DNA from: Phormidium tanganyikae FI6-MK23
Lineage (GTDB): Bacteria > Cyanobacteriota > Cyanobacteriia > Leptolyngbyales > Leptolyngbyaceae
Reading direction: 5' to 3'
Assembly (NCBI GenBank): GCA_019359175.1
Contig: JAHHHU010000005.1
Span: 124,001-188,000 of the forward strand
Length of the DNA stretch: 64,000 nt
Below the pieces are notes generated by a model. That model had not been told where the DNA came from. It worked only from the letters and a program-made list of their open reading frames with translations, and did not search any database. The first letter of the stretch is position 1. Every line of letters begins with the position of its first letter. A program made the translations under genes and the position numbers. Of the stretch, positions 52,667 to 61,840 are shown in pieces.

Positions 52667-54637
52667 ATGTCTTCTCAATTTCAACCCTACCTTGAGTCGA
52701 TTCGCGCCGCTTATGCAAAGTGGTGGGAGCGTTATACCTTTACGGATGCCACAGGAAAGCAACGGCAGGCGAAGGAAGAATCGCCGTTTTTTGACTTTGG
52801 CTTGATGGTGCAGACGGTCAAACGGGAGGAGCGAGAGCGAGAAGAGAAAATCGAGCGATTCTCGGTGCTGGAAGGGCTTCGTAAGTATGCAGATCAGCAG
52901 GTTTTGTTAGTGGGGCGACCGGGTTCGGGAAAGTCTACGGCGTTGGCGCGATTGATGCTAGAAGAGGCGACGAATCCGCAGGCAAGAATTCCGGTGCTGG
53001 TGGAATTGCGCTATTGGCAAGGGTCGATCGATAAATTAATCCACGATTCGTTCACTCGGCATGATCTACCTGTTGAACAAGTTGCAGAGGCGTTGAAGCG
53101 ATCTCTGATTCTCTTCGATGGAGTGAATGAGTTGCCATCGGAGGAAGCTCGATCGCAGCTTTCAGCTTTTCGCCGCAATCATCCGAAACTGCCGATGATC
53201 TTCACGACGCGAGATTTGAGTCTTGGTGGAGATTTGGGAATTGAGAAGAGATTGGAAATGCAGCCGCTGACGGAAGCGCAGATGCGGGAGTTTGTTCGAT
53301 CGTATTTGTCGGCAGAGCAAGCAGAGAAAATGCTGCGGCAGTTGAACGATCGATTGCGGGAGTTTGGGCAAACGCCGTTGCTGCTATGGATGCTGTGTGG
53401 ATTATTTGAGCAGACGGAGACGATTCCTGAGAATTTGGGGTTGGTGTTTCGGGAGTTTACGCAGGGGTATGAGCGGTATCTGAAAGAAGATGTGCGGATT
53501 GAGAGCGATCGAGCTTGGTGGAAGCCTGTGCTTCAGCAGTTGGCTTGGGTGATGATGCAGGGGGAAAAGCCGACGGAGTTTCGGGTGGCAATTCGGGAAG
53601 AAGAGGCGGTTAGAGCGATCGCGCAATTTCTAGATGGCAAAGTACCGTATGCAGAAGATTTTGCGCGGAAGTGTTTGCGGGATTTGCAGAAGCATCATTT
53701 GATTCAGGTGAGGACGAACAGCGAGGAGCTAGAGTTTCGACATCAACTGATCCAGGAATATTATGTGGCAGAGTGTCTGCTAGGGCAGTTGCCAACGTTG
53801 AGCGATGACGAGATTAAGCAAAACTATCTCAACTATCTGAACAAGACGGAGCCTTTGGCGTTGATGTTGGCGCTGGTGGAAGACAAGGCGTTGGCGATTC
53901 GGGTAGTGAGATTGGCGTTAGAGGTCGATTGGGTTTTGGGTGCGAGACTGGCAGGAGAGGTAAAGCTAGCGTTTCAGAAGGAGACAGTTGGGTTTATAGA
54001 TGCTTTGGAAGTACCGAATTGGCTAAGGGTTCAGCTTTTGGGGGAAACGCGATCGGAGAATGCGATTGCTAGATTGCTCAAACTGCTGGAAGATTCTGAC
54101 TCTGATGTGCGTTGGAGAGCAGCAGAGGCGTTAGGCAAGATAGGGAGTGAAGCAGCGATTCCTGGATTGCTCAAACTGCTGGAAGATTCTGACTCTGATG
54201 TGCGTGGGAGCGCAGCAGAGGCGTTAGGCGAGATAGGGAGTGAAGCAGCGATTCCTGGATTGCTCAAACTGCCGGAGGATTCTGACTCTTTTCTGCGTAG
54301 GAGATTTGTGCGTAGGATAGCACCAGAGGCGTTAGGCAACATTGCGAAGAAACACACAGAGACGATCGCTCAATACCTTCCCCACCTCCAAACCTTAATC
54401 TCACCCTATTCGGGTGAAAAAGCCTTCGATGTCATCCTCGCCATCCAAGAGAACTGCAAATACTACAACTACGAAATCTTTCAAGCCCATCTAGAAGCAC
54501 AGAAACTCGATCGACAAACCCACCCAAACAGCGATCGCTCCCCCACAATCAACAACTTCCCCAACGCCACCGAAGTCAAAATCTTCGAGAACATCGATCG
54601 ATATTACGAAACCCCAACTAAAGATCCGCCATCATAA
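52667..54637 (+). CDS. NACHT-domain STAND NTPase with HEAT repeats and C-terminal FPNA tag
   Basis: 656 residues. Walker A is LLVGRPGSGKSTAL near 80-93, Walker B/NACHT acidic LILFDGVNEL near 147-156, and a sensor TTRD at 180-183. After a helical middle, HEAT repeats run from about 465 to 560, with three in-frame 93-bp DNA units (LLKLLEDSDSDVR...EALG.IGSEAA). From about 565 the sequence changes in composition, ending with NNFPNATEVKIFENIDRYYE. STAND NTPases act as sensors in defence or cell death; here no effector domain is fused. Upstream are tandem repeats; downstream a toxin-antitoxin pair and a protein sharing the tag. Confidence 0.88.
   Translation: MSSQFQPYLESIRAAYAKWWERYTFTDATGKQRQAKEESPFFDFGLMVQTVKREEREREEKIERFSVLEGLRKYADQQVLLVGRPGSGKSTALARLMLEEATNPQARIPVLVELRYWQGSIDKLIHDSFTRHDLPVEQVAEALKRSLILFDGVNELPSEEARSQLSAFRRNHPKLPMIFTTRDLSLGGDLGIEKRLEMQPLTEAQMREFVRSYLSAEQAEKMLRQLNDRLREFGQTPLLLWMLCGLFEQTETIPENLGLVFREFTQGYERYLKEDVRIESDRAWWKPVLQQLAWVMMQGEKPTEFRVAIREEEAVRAIAQFLDGKVPYAEDFARKCLRDLQKHHLIQVRTNSEELEFRHQLIQEYYVAECLLGQLPTLSDDEIKQNYLNYLNKTEPLALMLALVEDKALAIRVVRLALEVDWVLGARLAGEVKLAFQKETVGFIDALEVPNWLRVQLLGETRSENAIARLLKLLEDSDSDVRWRAAEALGKIGSEAAIPGLLKLLEDSDSDVRGSAAEALGEIGSEAAIPGLLKLPEDSDSFLRRRFVRRIAPEALGNIAKKHTETIAQYLPHLQTLISPYSGEKAFDVILAIQENCKYYNYEIFQAHLEAQKLDRQTHPNSDRSPTINNFPNATEVKIFENIDRYYETPTKDPPS
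54062..54340 (+). repeat. Three 93-bp HEAT-encoding tandem repeats
   Basis: Units begin at 54062, 54155 and 54248 with GCGATT(G/C)CT(A/G)GATTGCTC and spacing of exactly 93 bp (31 codons). Units 1 and 2 are near-identical in DNA; the third is diverged and longer. Such recent expansion in the sensing region suggests length variability among strains. Confidence 0.85.
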
Positions 54638-54678
54638 AAGCACATCCTCTAACTCAGAAACCTCAAAGAGACTGAACC

Positions 54679-54921
54679 ATGAAAGCGATCGAAACAACCG
54701 CAACGCTCACAGAAGATGGACAACTGACTCTAGACGAACCTTTGACCCTTGCTCATAACAGTCGAGTTCGCGTCATCGTCCTCATCTCCGAACCCGAAGA
54801 AGACCTCGAAGACACACCGCTTGAAGAAATTCGAGCAGGACTTTATCAAGGCTGGCAAGATGTCCTAGCCGGACGAACTAAACCTGTCTCTCAGCTTTGG
54901 GAGAACATGGATGTCGATTGA
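54679..54921 (+). CDS. Antitoxin of RelE-type pair
   Basis: 80 residues: an N-terminal beta segment (KAIETTATLTEDGQLTLDEP, LTLAHNSRVRVIVLISE) like DUF104/AF2212 and SpoVT-AbrB-like antitoxins, then an acidic helical tail LEEIRAGLYQGWQDVLAGRT with KPVSQLWENMDVD. Overlaps the toxin gene by 11 bp. It lies 41 bp after the NACHT gene on the same strand. The C-terminal motif RTKPVSQLW recurs in the stopped gene at 55693-55995. Confidence 0.8.
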   Translation: MKAIETTATLTEDGQLTLDEPLTLAHNSRVRVIVLISEPEEDLEDTPLEEIRAGLYQGWQDVLAGRTKPVSQLWENMDVD

Positions 54922-55288
54922 TCCACCCATTCAGGTTAGGACTAGCGATCGCTTTGAAAGAGAAATTCGGCAACTCGCAAAACGCTATCGCCGCATCCGA
55001 ATCGATATTCAACCCATCATCGATCAATTAGAATCCGGTGAACTGCTAGGAGATCAAATTCCCGGCATGAACTACACCCTCTTTAAAGTCAGAGTCAAAA
55101 ATAGCGATGTCCAAAAAGGCAAAAGCGGCGGTTATCGCATCATCTACTACCTCAAAACAGAAGCACAAATTCTGCTCGTGACTCTCTATTCCAAATCAGA
55201 CAAACCCGACATTACTGCCGACGAAGTCCGAGAAATTATCACCCGCGCTGAGACTCAATTCAACATCTCACAAGAAATTTCAGAATGA
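54911..55288 (+). CDS. RelE/ParE-superfamily toxin
   Basis: 125 residues: DRFEREIRQLAKRYRRIRID, NYTLFKVRVKNSDVQKGKSG, GYRIIYYLKTEAQILLVTLY and SKSDKPDITADEV match RelE/HigB-like folds with basic Arg and Tyr near the active cleft. Such toxins cleave mRNA in ribosomes or poison gyrase; which branch this is cannot be fixed. Start overlaps the antitoxin; end overlaps the next gene (ATGA), so all three are co-translated. Confidence 0.82.
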   Translation: MSIDPPIQVRTSDRFEREIRQLAKRYRRIRIDIQPIIDQLESGELLGDQIPGMNYTLFKVRVKNSDVQKGKSGGYRIIYYLKTEAQILLVTLYSKSDKPDITADEVREIITRAETQFNISQEISE

Positions 55289-55689
55289 GCAATCTATCTA
55301 AATACAACTTCCCCAACGCTCAAAAAGTTCAAATCTTCGAGCAAGTGGATACCTACATCGAAAACAACCACTCTACAGACCCCGAAATCAAAACCGCGAT
55401 CGCTGATCTTCAACTTCTGCTCACGCAACTTCAAACGCAGCATCCTCAAGTCACCACAGAATCCCAAGCCCTCACCGTCCTCAACGCCGAATTTACCGAA
55501 ATCCAACGCTCCACCACTCATCCCCTTGTCACCCTCCGCAAACAGCTACTAAATCCAGAGCGTCATTTTCAAGCCATCAAAGCCACGTTCGCAGAAATTG
55601 TCAAACATTACCTCGAAGAAAGTGTCTGGTCAAAAGCAGCCATCACCTATCTCGATAAAATGAGTGAAGCCCCCGACGAAGGAGCCTAA
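55285..55689 (+). CDS. FPNA-tagged helical protein of unknown function
   Basis: 134 residues. N-terminus SKYNFPNAQKVQIFEQVDTY matches the C-terminal tag of the NACHT protein (NNFPNATEVKIFENIDRY). The rest is helical (KTAIADLQLLLTQLQTQHPQ, LNAEFTEIQRSTTHP, FAEIVKHYLEESVWSKAAI). Similar helical regions occur in cyanobacterial proteins next to conflict genes; I infer an adaptor role. Start overlaps the toxin stop. No catalytic motif is visible. Confidence 0.7.
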   Translation: MSNLSKYNFPNAQKVQIFEQVDTYIENNHSTDPEIKTAIADLQLLLTQLQTQHPQVTTESQALTVLNAEFTEIQRSTTHPLVTLRKQLLNPERHFQAIKATFAEIVKHYLEESVWSKAAITYLDKMSEAPDEGA

Positions 55690-55692
55690 ATC

Positions 55693-55995
55693 ATGCAAAT
55701 CACGATCGACCTTCCCGATAATCTATCCCTGACAGAAGCAGATCTACGCCAAGAAGTCGCGATCGCGCTTTTCCAACAAAAAATCTTACTCATTGAGCAA
55801 GCTGCCTAAGTCATCGCGATGGATGTCGATGATTTTTATCAACTGCTTGTCGATCGAGGAATCCTAACGCTTCTAAACGATCCAGACGATGACCCAAACG
55901 AACTGATCCTTGCCCATTTGCGAATCTCTTTGCAGGACATCAAAGAAGGCAGAGTAAAGCCCACTTCTGAACTGTGGGATGGAATTGATGCCTGA
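55693..55995 (+). pseudogene. UPF0175-like antitoxin with in-frame stop and antitoxin-like C-terminus
   Basis: Begins MQITIDLPDNLSLTEADLRQ, EVAIALFQQKILLIEQAA, a clear UPF0175 start, then TAA at 55807-55809. The frame resumes MDVDDFYQLLVDRGI (the usual UPF0175 continuation) and ends with LRISLQDIKEGRVKPTSELW, like the antitoxin at 54679. A second start at 55819 would give a 58-residue protein. One nonsense change in an otherwise intact 100-codon gene. Confidence 0.7.
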
Positions 55996-56066
55996 GTCAC
56001 TCGAACAGTAATCGCTCTCCCAATCTCATCTACTTCCCCGAAATCAAAATCTTTGGACAAGAGACA
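55995..56066 (+). pseudogene. Third, degraded copy of the FPNA tag region
   Basis: Frame reads SHSNSNRSPNLIYFPEIKIF, then GQETPT, which lines up with THPNSDRSPTINNFPNATEV in the NACHT tail, with deletion of about three codons (NAT) and drift. No start codon and no continuing helical domain. It directly follows the stopped UPF0175-like gene, at the place where a toxin and a tagged protein would be expected. Confidence 0.5.
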
Positions 56067-56130
56067 CCTACTTCAATCTTCCGGTCTCGCGGTAAACTGA
56101 TAAGACTGATTTTCGCGATCGCCTTTCGTT

Positions 56131-58272
56131 ATGCCATCATTTTTACTCGAAGTTGGAACCGAAGAACTGCCCGCAAGCTTTGTCGATGAGGCATTGTCGC
56201 AATGGCGATCGCGAATTCCCAAACAGCTTATTGAGCTAAATTTGGCATCAGATTCAATTCAGTTTTATGGCACACCGAGACGATTAGCGATCGTCATTCA
56301 AGGCTTGCCCGCACAGCAACCAGATCAAAATGAAGAGGTGAAAGGCCCGCCCGCGCAAGCCGCTTTCAAAGATGGCAAACCCACCAAAGCAGCAGAGGGA
56401 TTTGCTCAGAAACAAGGAGTCTCGATCGACTCGTTTGAAATTCGTCCAACTGAGAAAGGCGAATTTGTTTTCGTGAAAAAAACGATCAAAGGTCGAGCCA
56501 TTTCAGAAATTCTCACCGAACTGATTCCACAATGGATCACGCAATTGGAAGGAAAACGCTTTATGCGTTGGGGCGATGGTGATCTGCGGTTTTCTCGTCC
56601 GATTCGCTGGTTTGTAACACTGCTCGATGATGTGATTTTACCGATCGAGATGACCAGCAATTCGATCAATTACAAGAGCGATCGGATTTCCTGGGGTCAT
56701 CGCGTTCTACATCCCGATTCGATTTCGATTTCCAATCCAGAATCTTATGTATCAGCGTTAAAGTCTGCATTTGTCGAAGTGAATCCAGACGATCGCCAAA
56801 CGATGATCAAGCAGCAGGCTGAAGATGCTGCAAAACAGATTAATGGTGTTGCAATCATTGATCCAAGTCTATTGCGTGAAGTCACCAATTTAGTTGAGTA
56901 TCCTTCTGCGGTTGTTGGTAAATTCGATGCAGACTTCTTAGAGCTTCCCGCAGAAGTCATCACAACTGAAATGGAAAGCCATCAGCGCTATTTCCCAGTT
57001 CGTAACTCAAACAGTTCTGAACTTTTGCCCTACTTCATCACTACATCAAACGGCGATCCAAAAAAAGCAGAAATTATTGCTTCAGGAAACGAGCGAGTGA
57101 TCCGAGCGCGATTGTCAGATGGAAAGTTCTTCTTCGATGCCGATCGTAAAATTCCCTTAGAAGCCTACTTACCCAAACTCGAAACAGTTACATTCCAAGC
57201 AGACCTTGGATCAGTACGATCGAAAGTCGATCGAATCATTGAGATCGCGGCTCAACTCTGCACCCAGTTGAATATCAACGATCGTGCCTCAGTTGAACAA
57301 GCTGCACTCTTGTGCAAGGCTGATCTCGTGACTCAAATGGTCGGTGAATTTCCAGAGCTTCAGGGCGTGATGGGACAGAAATATGCGATCGCTTGTGGTG
57401 AATCTGAAACCGTTGCCACTGCAATTTATGAACATTACTTGCCGCGTGGTGCAGGCGATGATTTGCCGCAAACTGTAGCAGGTCAAATTGTTGGAATTAG
57501 CGATCGCTTAGATACGCTAGTGAGTATTTTCGGATTGGGACTGATTCCAACTGGATCATCTGATCCGTTTGCATTGCGACGAGCGGCAACCGCGATCGTA
57601 AACATTACTTGGGCAGCAAGTCTAAATATTGATCTCAATCAGCTTCTAGAACAGGTTGTTTCTAGCTTTAGTACAAACTATGCTCAAGTTCAAAAGCTCT
57701 CAGCACCCGATCTGCTCAAACAACTAAAAGACTTCTTCTTACAGCGCGTTGAAACATTGTTGAAAGATGAGAAATCGATCGATTACGATCTCGTGAATGC
57801 AGTCTTAGGCGAGAACGACCCAGACTATACAGCGCGCGCTTTGCAAAATTTATTAGATGTTCGCGATCGAGCCGAATTTCTACAAACAATTCGCACTGAT
57901 CAACGCCTCGCTGCTGTCTATGAAACTGTCAATCGTGCATCTCGTCTAGCCGTTCAAGGAACATTAGACAAACAGCAGCTTGATCCCGTTCCAGTGATTC
58001 GCCCCGAATTGTTTGAAAAGAACTCAGAGAAAGCTTTCTTCGCGGCACTTCAGCAGTTAAATCAAACGATGCAAGGTCAAGCGAACTATACAAAACTCGT
58101 CGAAGCTTTAAGCCAGATTGTGCCGACAGTGAGTGCGTTCTTTGACGGTGAGGACAGTGTGTTAGTGATGGATTCCAATCTCGACATTAAGCAAAATCGA
58201 CTCAACCTGTTAGGTGTGCTGCGAAATCATGCAAGAGTCTTAGCGGACTTTGGAGCGATCGTCAAGAGTTAG
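56131..58272 (+). CDS. glyS: Glycyl-tRNA synthetase beta subunit
   Basis: 713 residues. N-terminus [20 protein letters not shown], then [40 protein letters not shown] and the HD-like segment [20 protein letters not shown] are family features. The C-terminal anticodon-binding part closes [18 protein letters not shown]. It works with GlyQ (not in the window) in an alpha2-beta2 enzyme charging tRNA-Gly. The preceding stretch contains a GCGATCGC box 12 bp upstream. Confidence 0.95.
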   Translation: MPSFLLEVGTEELPASFVDEALSQWRSRIPKQLIELNLASDSIQFYGTPRRLAIVIQGLPAQQPDQNEEVKGPPAQAAFKDGKPTKAAEGFAQKQGVSIDSFEIRPTEKGEFVFVKKTIKGRAISEILTELIPQWITQLEGKRFMRWGDGDLRFSRPIRWFVTLLDDVILPIEMTSNSINYKSDRISWGHRVLHPDSISISNPESYVSALKSAFVEVNPDDRQTMIKQQAEDAAKQINGVAIIDPSLLREVTNLVEYPSAVVGKFDADFLELPAEVITTEMESHQRYFPVRNSNSSELLPYFITTSNGDPKKAEIIASGNERVIRARLSDGKFFFDADRKIPLEAYLPKLETVTFQADLGSVRSKVDRIIEIAAQLCTQLNINDRASVEQAALLCKADLVTQMVGEFPELQGVMGQKYAIACGESETVATAIYEHYLPRGAGDDLPQTVAGQIVGISDRLDTLVSIFGLGLIPTGSSDPFALRRAATAIVNITWAASLNIDLNQLLEQVVSSFSTNYAQVQKLSAPDLLKQLKDFFLQRVETLLKDEKSIDYDLVNAVLGENDPDYTARALQNLLDVRDRAEFLQTIRTDQRLAAVYETVNRASRLAVQGTLDKQQLDPVPVIRPELFEKNSEKAFFAALQQLNQTMQGQANYTKLVEALSQIVPTVSAFFDGEDSVLVMDSNLDIKQNRLNLLGVLRNHARVLADFGAIVKS

Positions 58273-58428
58273 AGGCTCAGACTGATTGCTTTGTTGTTGA
58301 GCCAATTTAGGATGTCGCTTCTGAAGTTCAATGTAGTAGTTCACTAACGCTTGAGGATCATGTCCATGCTCTTCAGAAATAGTGTGTCGAATCCTGCGGA
58401 TTTCGCTGATGGCTTCATCGTTCTTCAT
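58240..58428 (-). CDS. Small protein of unknown function, convergent with glyS
   Basis: 62 residues from ATG 58428 ([40 protein letters not shown]); a start at 58440 adds four. Similar short helical proteins are common in cyanobacteria, usually next to toxin-type genes. Overlaps the glyS end by 33 bp. A DUF5615-type toxin remnant lies on the opposite strand 150 bp upstream. Antitoxin-like role is a guess. Confidence 0.6.
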   Translation of the reverse strand: MKNDEAISEIRRIRHTISEEHGHDPQALVNYYIELQKRHPKLAQQQSNQSEPLTLDDRSKVR

Positions 58429-58573
58429 TCTGCGCTCCAATCAACTCTAAAGGTGTCGCCAGTACGCACGTACAGCCCAAGCATAACGTTCACTCGCCGA
58501 ACTCTTGCCGAGAGAAGAGTCCTTTGCTGTACCAAAAATTAAAAGCGGCTCAATCCCAGAAGCAGAACGCAGA

Positions 58574-58640
58574 ATGACAGAAATTCGATTTCAAGCCGAT
58601 GCTGGTCTCAGACAAGCGATCGTAACTGCTATCTTCGCAT
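58574..58640 (+). pseudogene. DUF5615-type N-terminal remnant
   Basis: MTEIRFQADAGLRQAIVTAI resembles the start of DUF5615/PIN-like cyanobacterial proteins (M.IRFQADADLN..I). The frame then runs into the antisense 3' end of the RND gene and loses resemblance. A truncated gene end; family match is from memory. Confidence 0.4.
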
Positions 58641-60989
58641 CGCTGGATCAATGGTTCGTTCTGGTTGTTCCTCGTCTTCGGCTTGACGCTCGACTGCTCG
58701 ACGAAAGACAGTTCGAGAAAGCCGATCCTGGAAGCTATCAATATAGGTAAAAATCACAGGTACAACAACGAGAGTAAGCAAGGTTGAAGTTGCGAGTCCG
58801 CCGATAACCGCGATCGCCATTGGGCTACGAAGCTCAGATCCCGCACCCACTCCTAAAGCGATCGGGGTCATTCCGGCAATCATTGCGATCGTGGTCATCA
58901 AGATCGGACGCAAACGAGCCACACCCGAATCTAGTACTGCTCGGTAGGTCGATTTGCCCTCTTTCTGATTCAACAGCGCATAGTCAACTAATAGGATTGA
59001 GTTTTTCGACACTAGACCTATGAGCAACACGATCCCAATCAAAGCATACAAGCCCAGTTCTTTGTGAGTGACGAGCAATGCGAAAAATGCGCCACCCAAT
59101 GAGAAAGGCAATGCCACCATGATCGTTAACGGATGTAGAAAATCACCGAATAGCAGAACGAGAACCACATAGATAAACACGACTGCGGCTCCCAATGCGG
59201 CTCCCACATTTCCAAAAAGTTGGCCCATGATTTTGGCGCTTCCGATTCGTTCTTGAGTTACGCCTGCGGGTAAATTTTTCAAAGCAGGTAAAGCATGCAC
59301 TTGCTGCAATGCCTCACCAAGTGCAATTCCGCGTAGGTTGGCATCGACGGAAATTTGCCGAGAGCGATTGTACCGTCGAATTTGAGAAGGGCCATTGCCC
59401 AACTGAATATCGGCAACGGTTTGCAGTGCAACTAAGCTTCCATTCTGATTAGCAACCTGTAAGTTCCGAATCGTATCAATATCAGTGCGGAACTGTGGTG
59501 CGAGTTGAACGCGGATGGGAATTTGTCGATCGGGTAAATCAAATTTAGCCAAATTCGCATCGCTATCGCCCAATGTCGCAACATAAGCCGTTCGAGCAAT
59601 GTTCTGAACTGAAACATTCTGATCGCCTGCCCGCGCGGGATCAGGACGAATCAGCACTTCTGGCTTTAGTAGACTTGCATTCGACGAAACCTCTACTAAA
59701 CCTGGAACCTGGTGCATTTGTTGTTCTAAAGCGTTGGCGACTTGAGTTAAAGCTTGTGCATCTTCGCTTTTTAGAGCAACTGACAATTCTTTTGCCCCCC
59801 CAAAGCCTCGACCCGAAAAGCTAAGTCGCACTCCTGGAACTTGAGCGAACAAAGGACGCACTTGATTCTCAAACTCAAGCTGTGAGATCTTTCGTTCTCC
59901 TTTTGGTTTGAGCAGAACATAGAGCGTTGCAGTATTCACCGCTTGATCTGTCTGAACTGCGCTGACATTTGGGTTCTGTAGAAGTTGTGTCGTCAGTTGT
60001 TGGGCTGCTCGATCGGTATCATCCAAAGTCGCTCCCGGTGGCAATTCCAGCGCAACGACTGAAAGCCCTTGATCGGCTGTGCCAAACAATCCAATCGGCA
60101 AACTCGGAACCAGGGCAAAGCTTCCCACTAAGAACAACAGCGAAGCTCCTAACGTTAACATCCGGTTGCGTAATGCCCACTTCAGTAAAGGCTCATAAGC
60201 TTCCGCTAAACGATCGCGTCTTTGTCTTTCAGGTTGAGTCGTTGTTCCACCTCTTGCTTCATGGGTTGGCGTAAATGGAGCTGCAATGGACGGAAGCGAG
60301 TCGGATTGCCTCTTCCCATTGCGTTTAGCTTTTCTCTCTCCATGTCCTTTTAATAGATAAGCTGCCATCAATGGCGTGACCATTCGTGCAACTAATAGTG
60401 AGAACAAAACTGATGCAGCAACGGAAAGACCAAACGGGCGAAAATACTGTCCGGTTACACCTGTCATGAACGCCACAGGGCCGAAGACAGCCACGATCGA
60501 CATTGTAGTTGCAACAACTGCTAATCCAATCTCTGCCGAAGCATCCAGCGAAGCTCGAAACGGAGATTTCCCCATTTGCATATGTCGCTCAATGTTCTCA
60601 ATTTCTACGATCGCATCATCCACCAGAATCCCAACCACCAACGCTAATGCTAACAACGTCATATTGTTGAGCGTGTAGCCCAATGCTTTGAGAATGGCGA
60701 AAGTTGGAATTAAAGAGAGCGGCAGGGCAACAGCGGTAATGAAGGTTGCGCGTCTGTCTCGTAAGAATAGCCAAATTGTTGCAACTGCAAGGACTGCGCC
60801 TAAAACAACAGACTCGATCGAAGCTGAATAAGATTCCCGAATATAGTTCGCGCGAACATTGTTGATCAACTGTAAGCGAATGTCAGGCGGTAGTGTTTTT
60901 TGTAAATCATCTACTGCTTTGCGAACTCCTTCTTCAACCGCAACTAAAACGCTTCCATTACTGCGTAAAACTGAGAATGCAACCACAGG
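58629..60989 (-). pseudogene. RND efflux permease, C-terminal part after in-frame amber stop
   Basis: 786 codons continuing the frame of the 279-residue part from the TAG at 60990-60992. First residues PVVAFSVLRSNGS match the RND continuation. Contains TM segments and motifs GNVGAALGAAVVFIYVVLVL, ALVVGILVDDAIVEIENIE (the transmembrane Asp pair) and VRPILMTTIAMIAG. A GTG at 60986 could restart translation but would give a permease without the first helix and part of the porter domain. Together with 60990-61829 it makes a normal 1066-residue HAE1-type pump. Confidence 0.85.
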
Positions 60990-61829
60990 CTAATTGTTCA
61001 ATCGTGCCAGTCGTCTAGGTTCTGCGGTTCCATCAGTCACAGATCCCAAGCTCGACAAAGGCACAAATCCGCCTTTTGGTAAAGTGATTTCATAGTTCTG
61101 CAAGGCTTGAACACTCGGCGCACTTCCGACCGTCCGAATCGTTTGCTCACTGCCGCCTAGATTGCTCCGCCCACCAGGAAGATTAATGTTAAAAGCGCGA
61201 ATCTGATCATTGACTTGGTTAACGGTTAATCCATCTGCTTGTAGTCGAGTTGGATCGAGATCAACGCGAATTTCTTGATCAACTCCGCCAATCCGATTGA
61301 CTTGTGAAACGCCTTGAACCACTAACAATGCCCGACTAATTGTTTGATCGACTAAGTTGCTCAGTTCAGCCGTCGATCGATTTTGCGATGCCACCGCATA
61401 AGTGACAACCGGGCCGCCCGTCGCCACATCTAAGCGCTGAACAATCGGTTCATTGATATCTTGCGGTAAATCCTGACGAATCTGAGAAATGGCGTTTCGC
61501 ACATCGTTGGTTGCTCGATCGCTATTCGTTCCTAACACAAAGTTAATCTGAGTCAGCGAGGAACCATCGGTAATAGTCGAAGTAATCTCATCAATGTTAC
61601 CCAGTCCCGCAACCGCATCCTCAACTCGCTTTGTCACCTGCGATTCGAGTTCACTTGGATCGGCTCCAGGTTGTATGACCGTAACATTGACTGAAGGAAT
61701 ATCAATATTCGGATTTTCATCAATGCCCAGAAAGGGAAACGCGACCAGTCCTGCTAAGGTCAGAACCAGAAATAGAACAATTGTCGGAATCGGGGAACGA
61801 ATTGACCAAGCAGAAATATTAAATGACAT
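60990..61829 (-). pseudogene. RND efflux permease, N-terminal part ending in amber stop
   Basis: 279 residues: first membrane helix (PIPTIVLFLVLTLAGLVAF), porter domain (FPFLGIDENPNIDIPSVNVT, VTKRVEDAVAGLGNIDEITS) up to PRRLARLNN, then TAG. Family members read on with a Gln or Gly and PVVAF. A single C-to-T change of CAG would explain it. A truncated product lacks the proton-relay helices, so it would not pump. Confidence 0.85.
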
Positions 61830-61840
61830 ACCACTAACAA

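Noticed and set aside
52274-52805. Open frames on both strands over the 84-bp repeats before the NACHT gene
   Set aside because: Kept open by a repeat period divisible by three; include part of a palindromic element; the longer one overlaps the NACHT start and has no family resemblance.
52369-54340. CRISPR-like arrays
   Set aside because: The 84-bp and 93-bp repeats are contiguous or coding, without short equal repeats and unique spacers, and no cas genes are in the window.
58629-61829. TAG read as a sense codon (recoding) in the RND gene and at 1134-1136
   Set aside because: TAG closes normal genes in this window, for example the FKBP gene at 4676 and the small gene ending at 30120; no suppressor tRNA is visible. 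Simple nonsense or sequence error is likelier.
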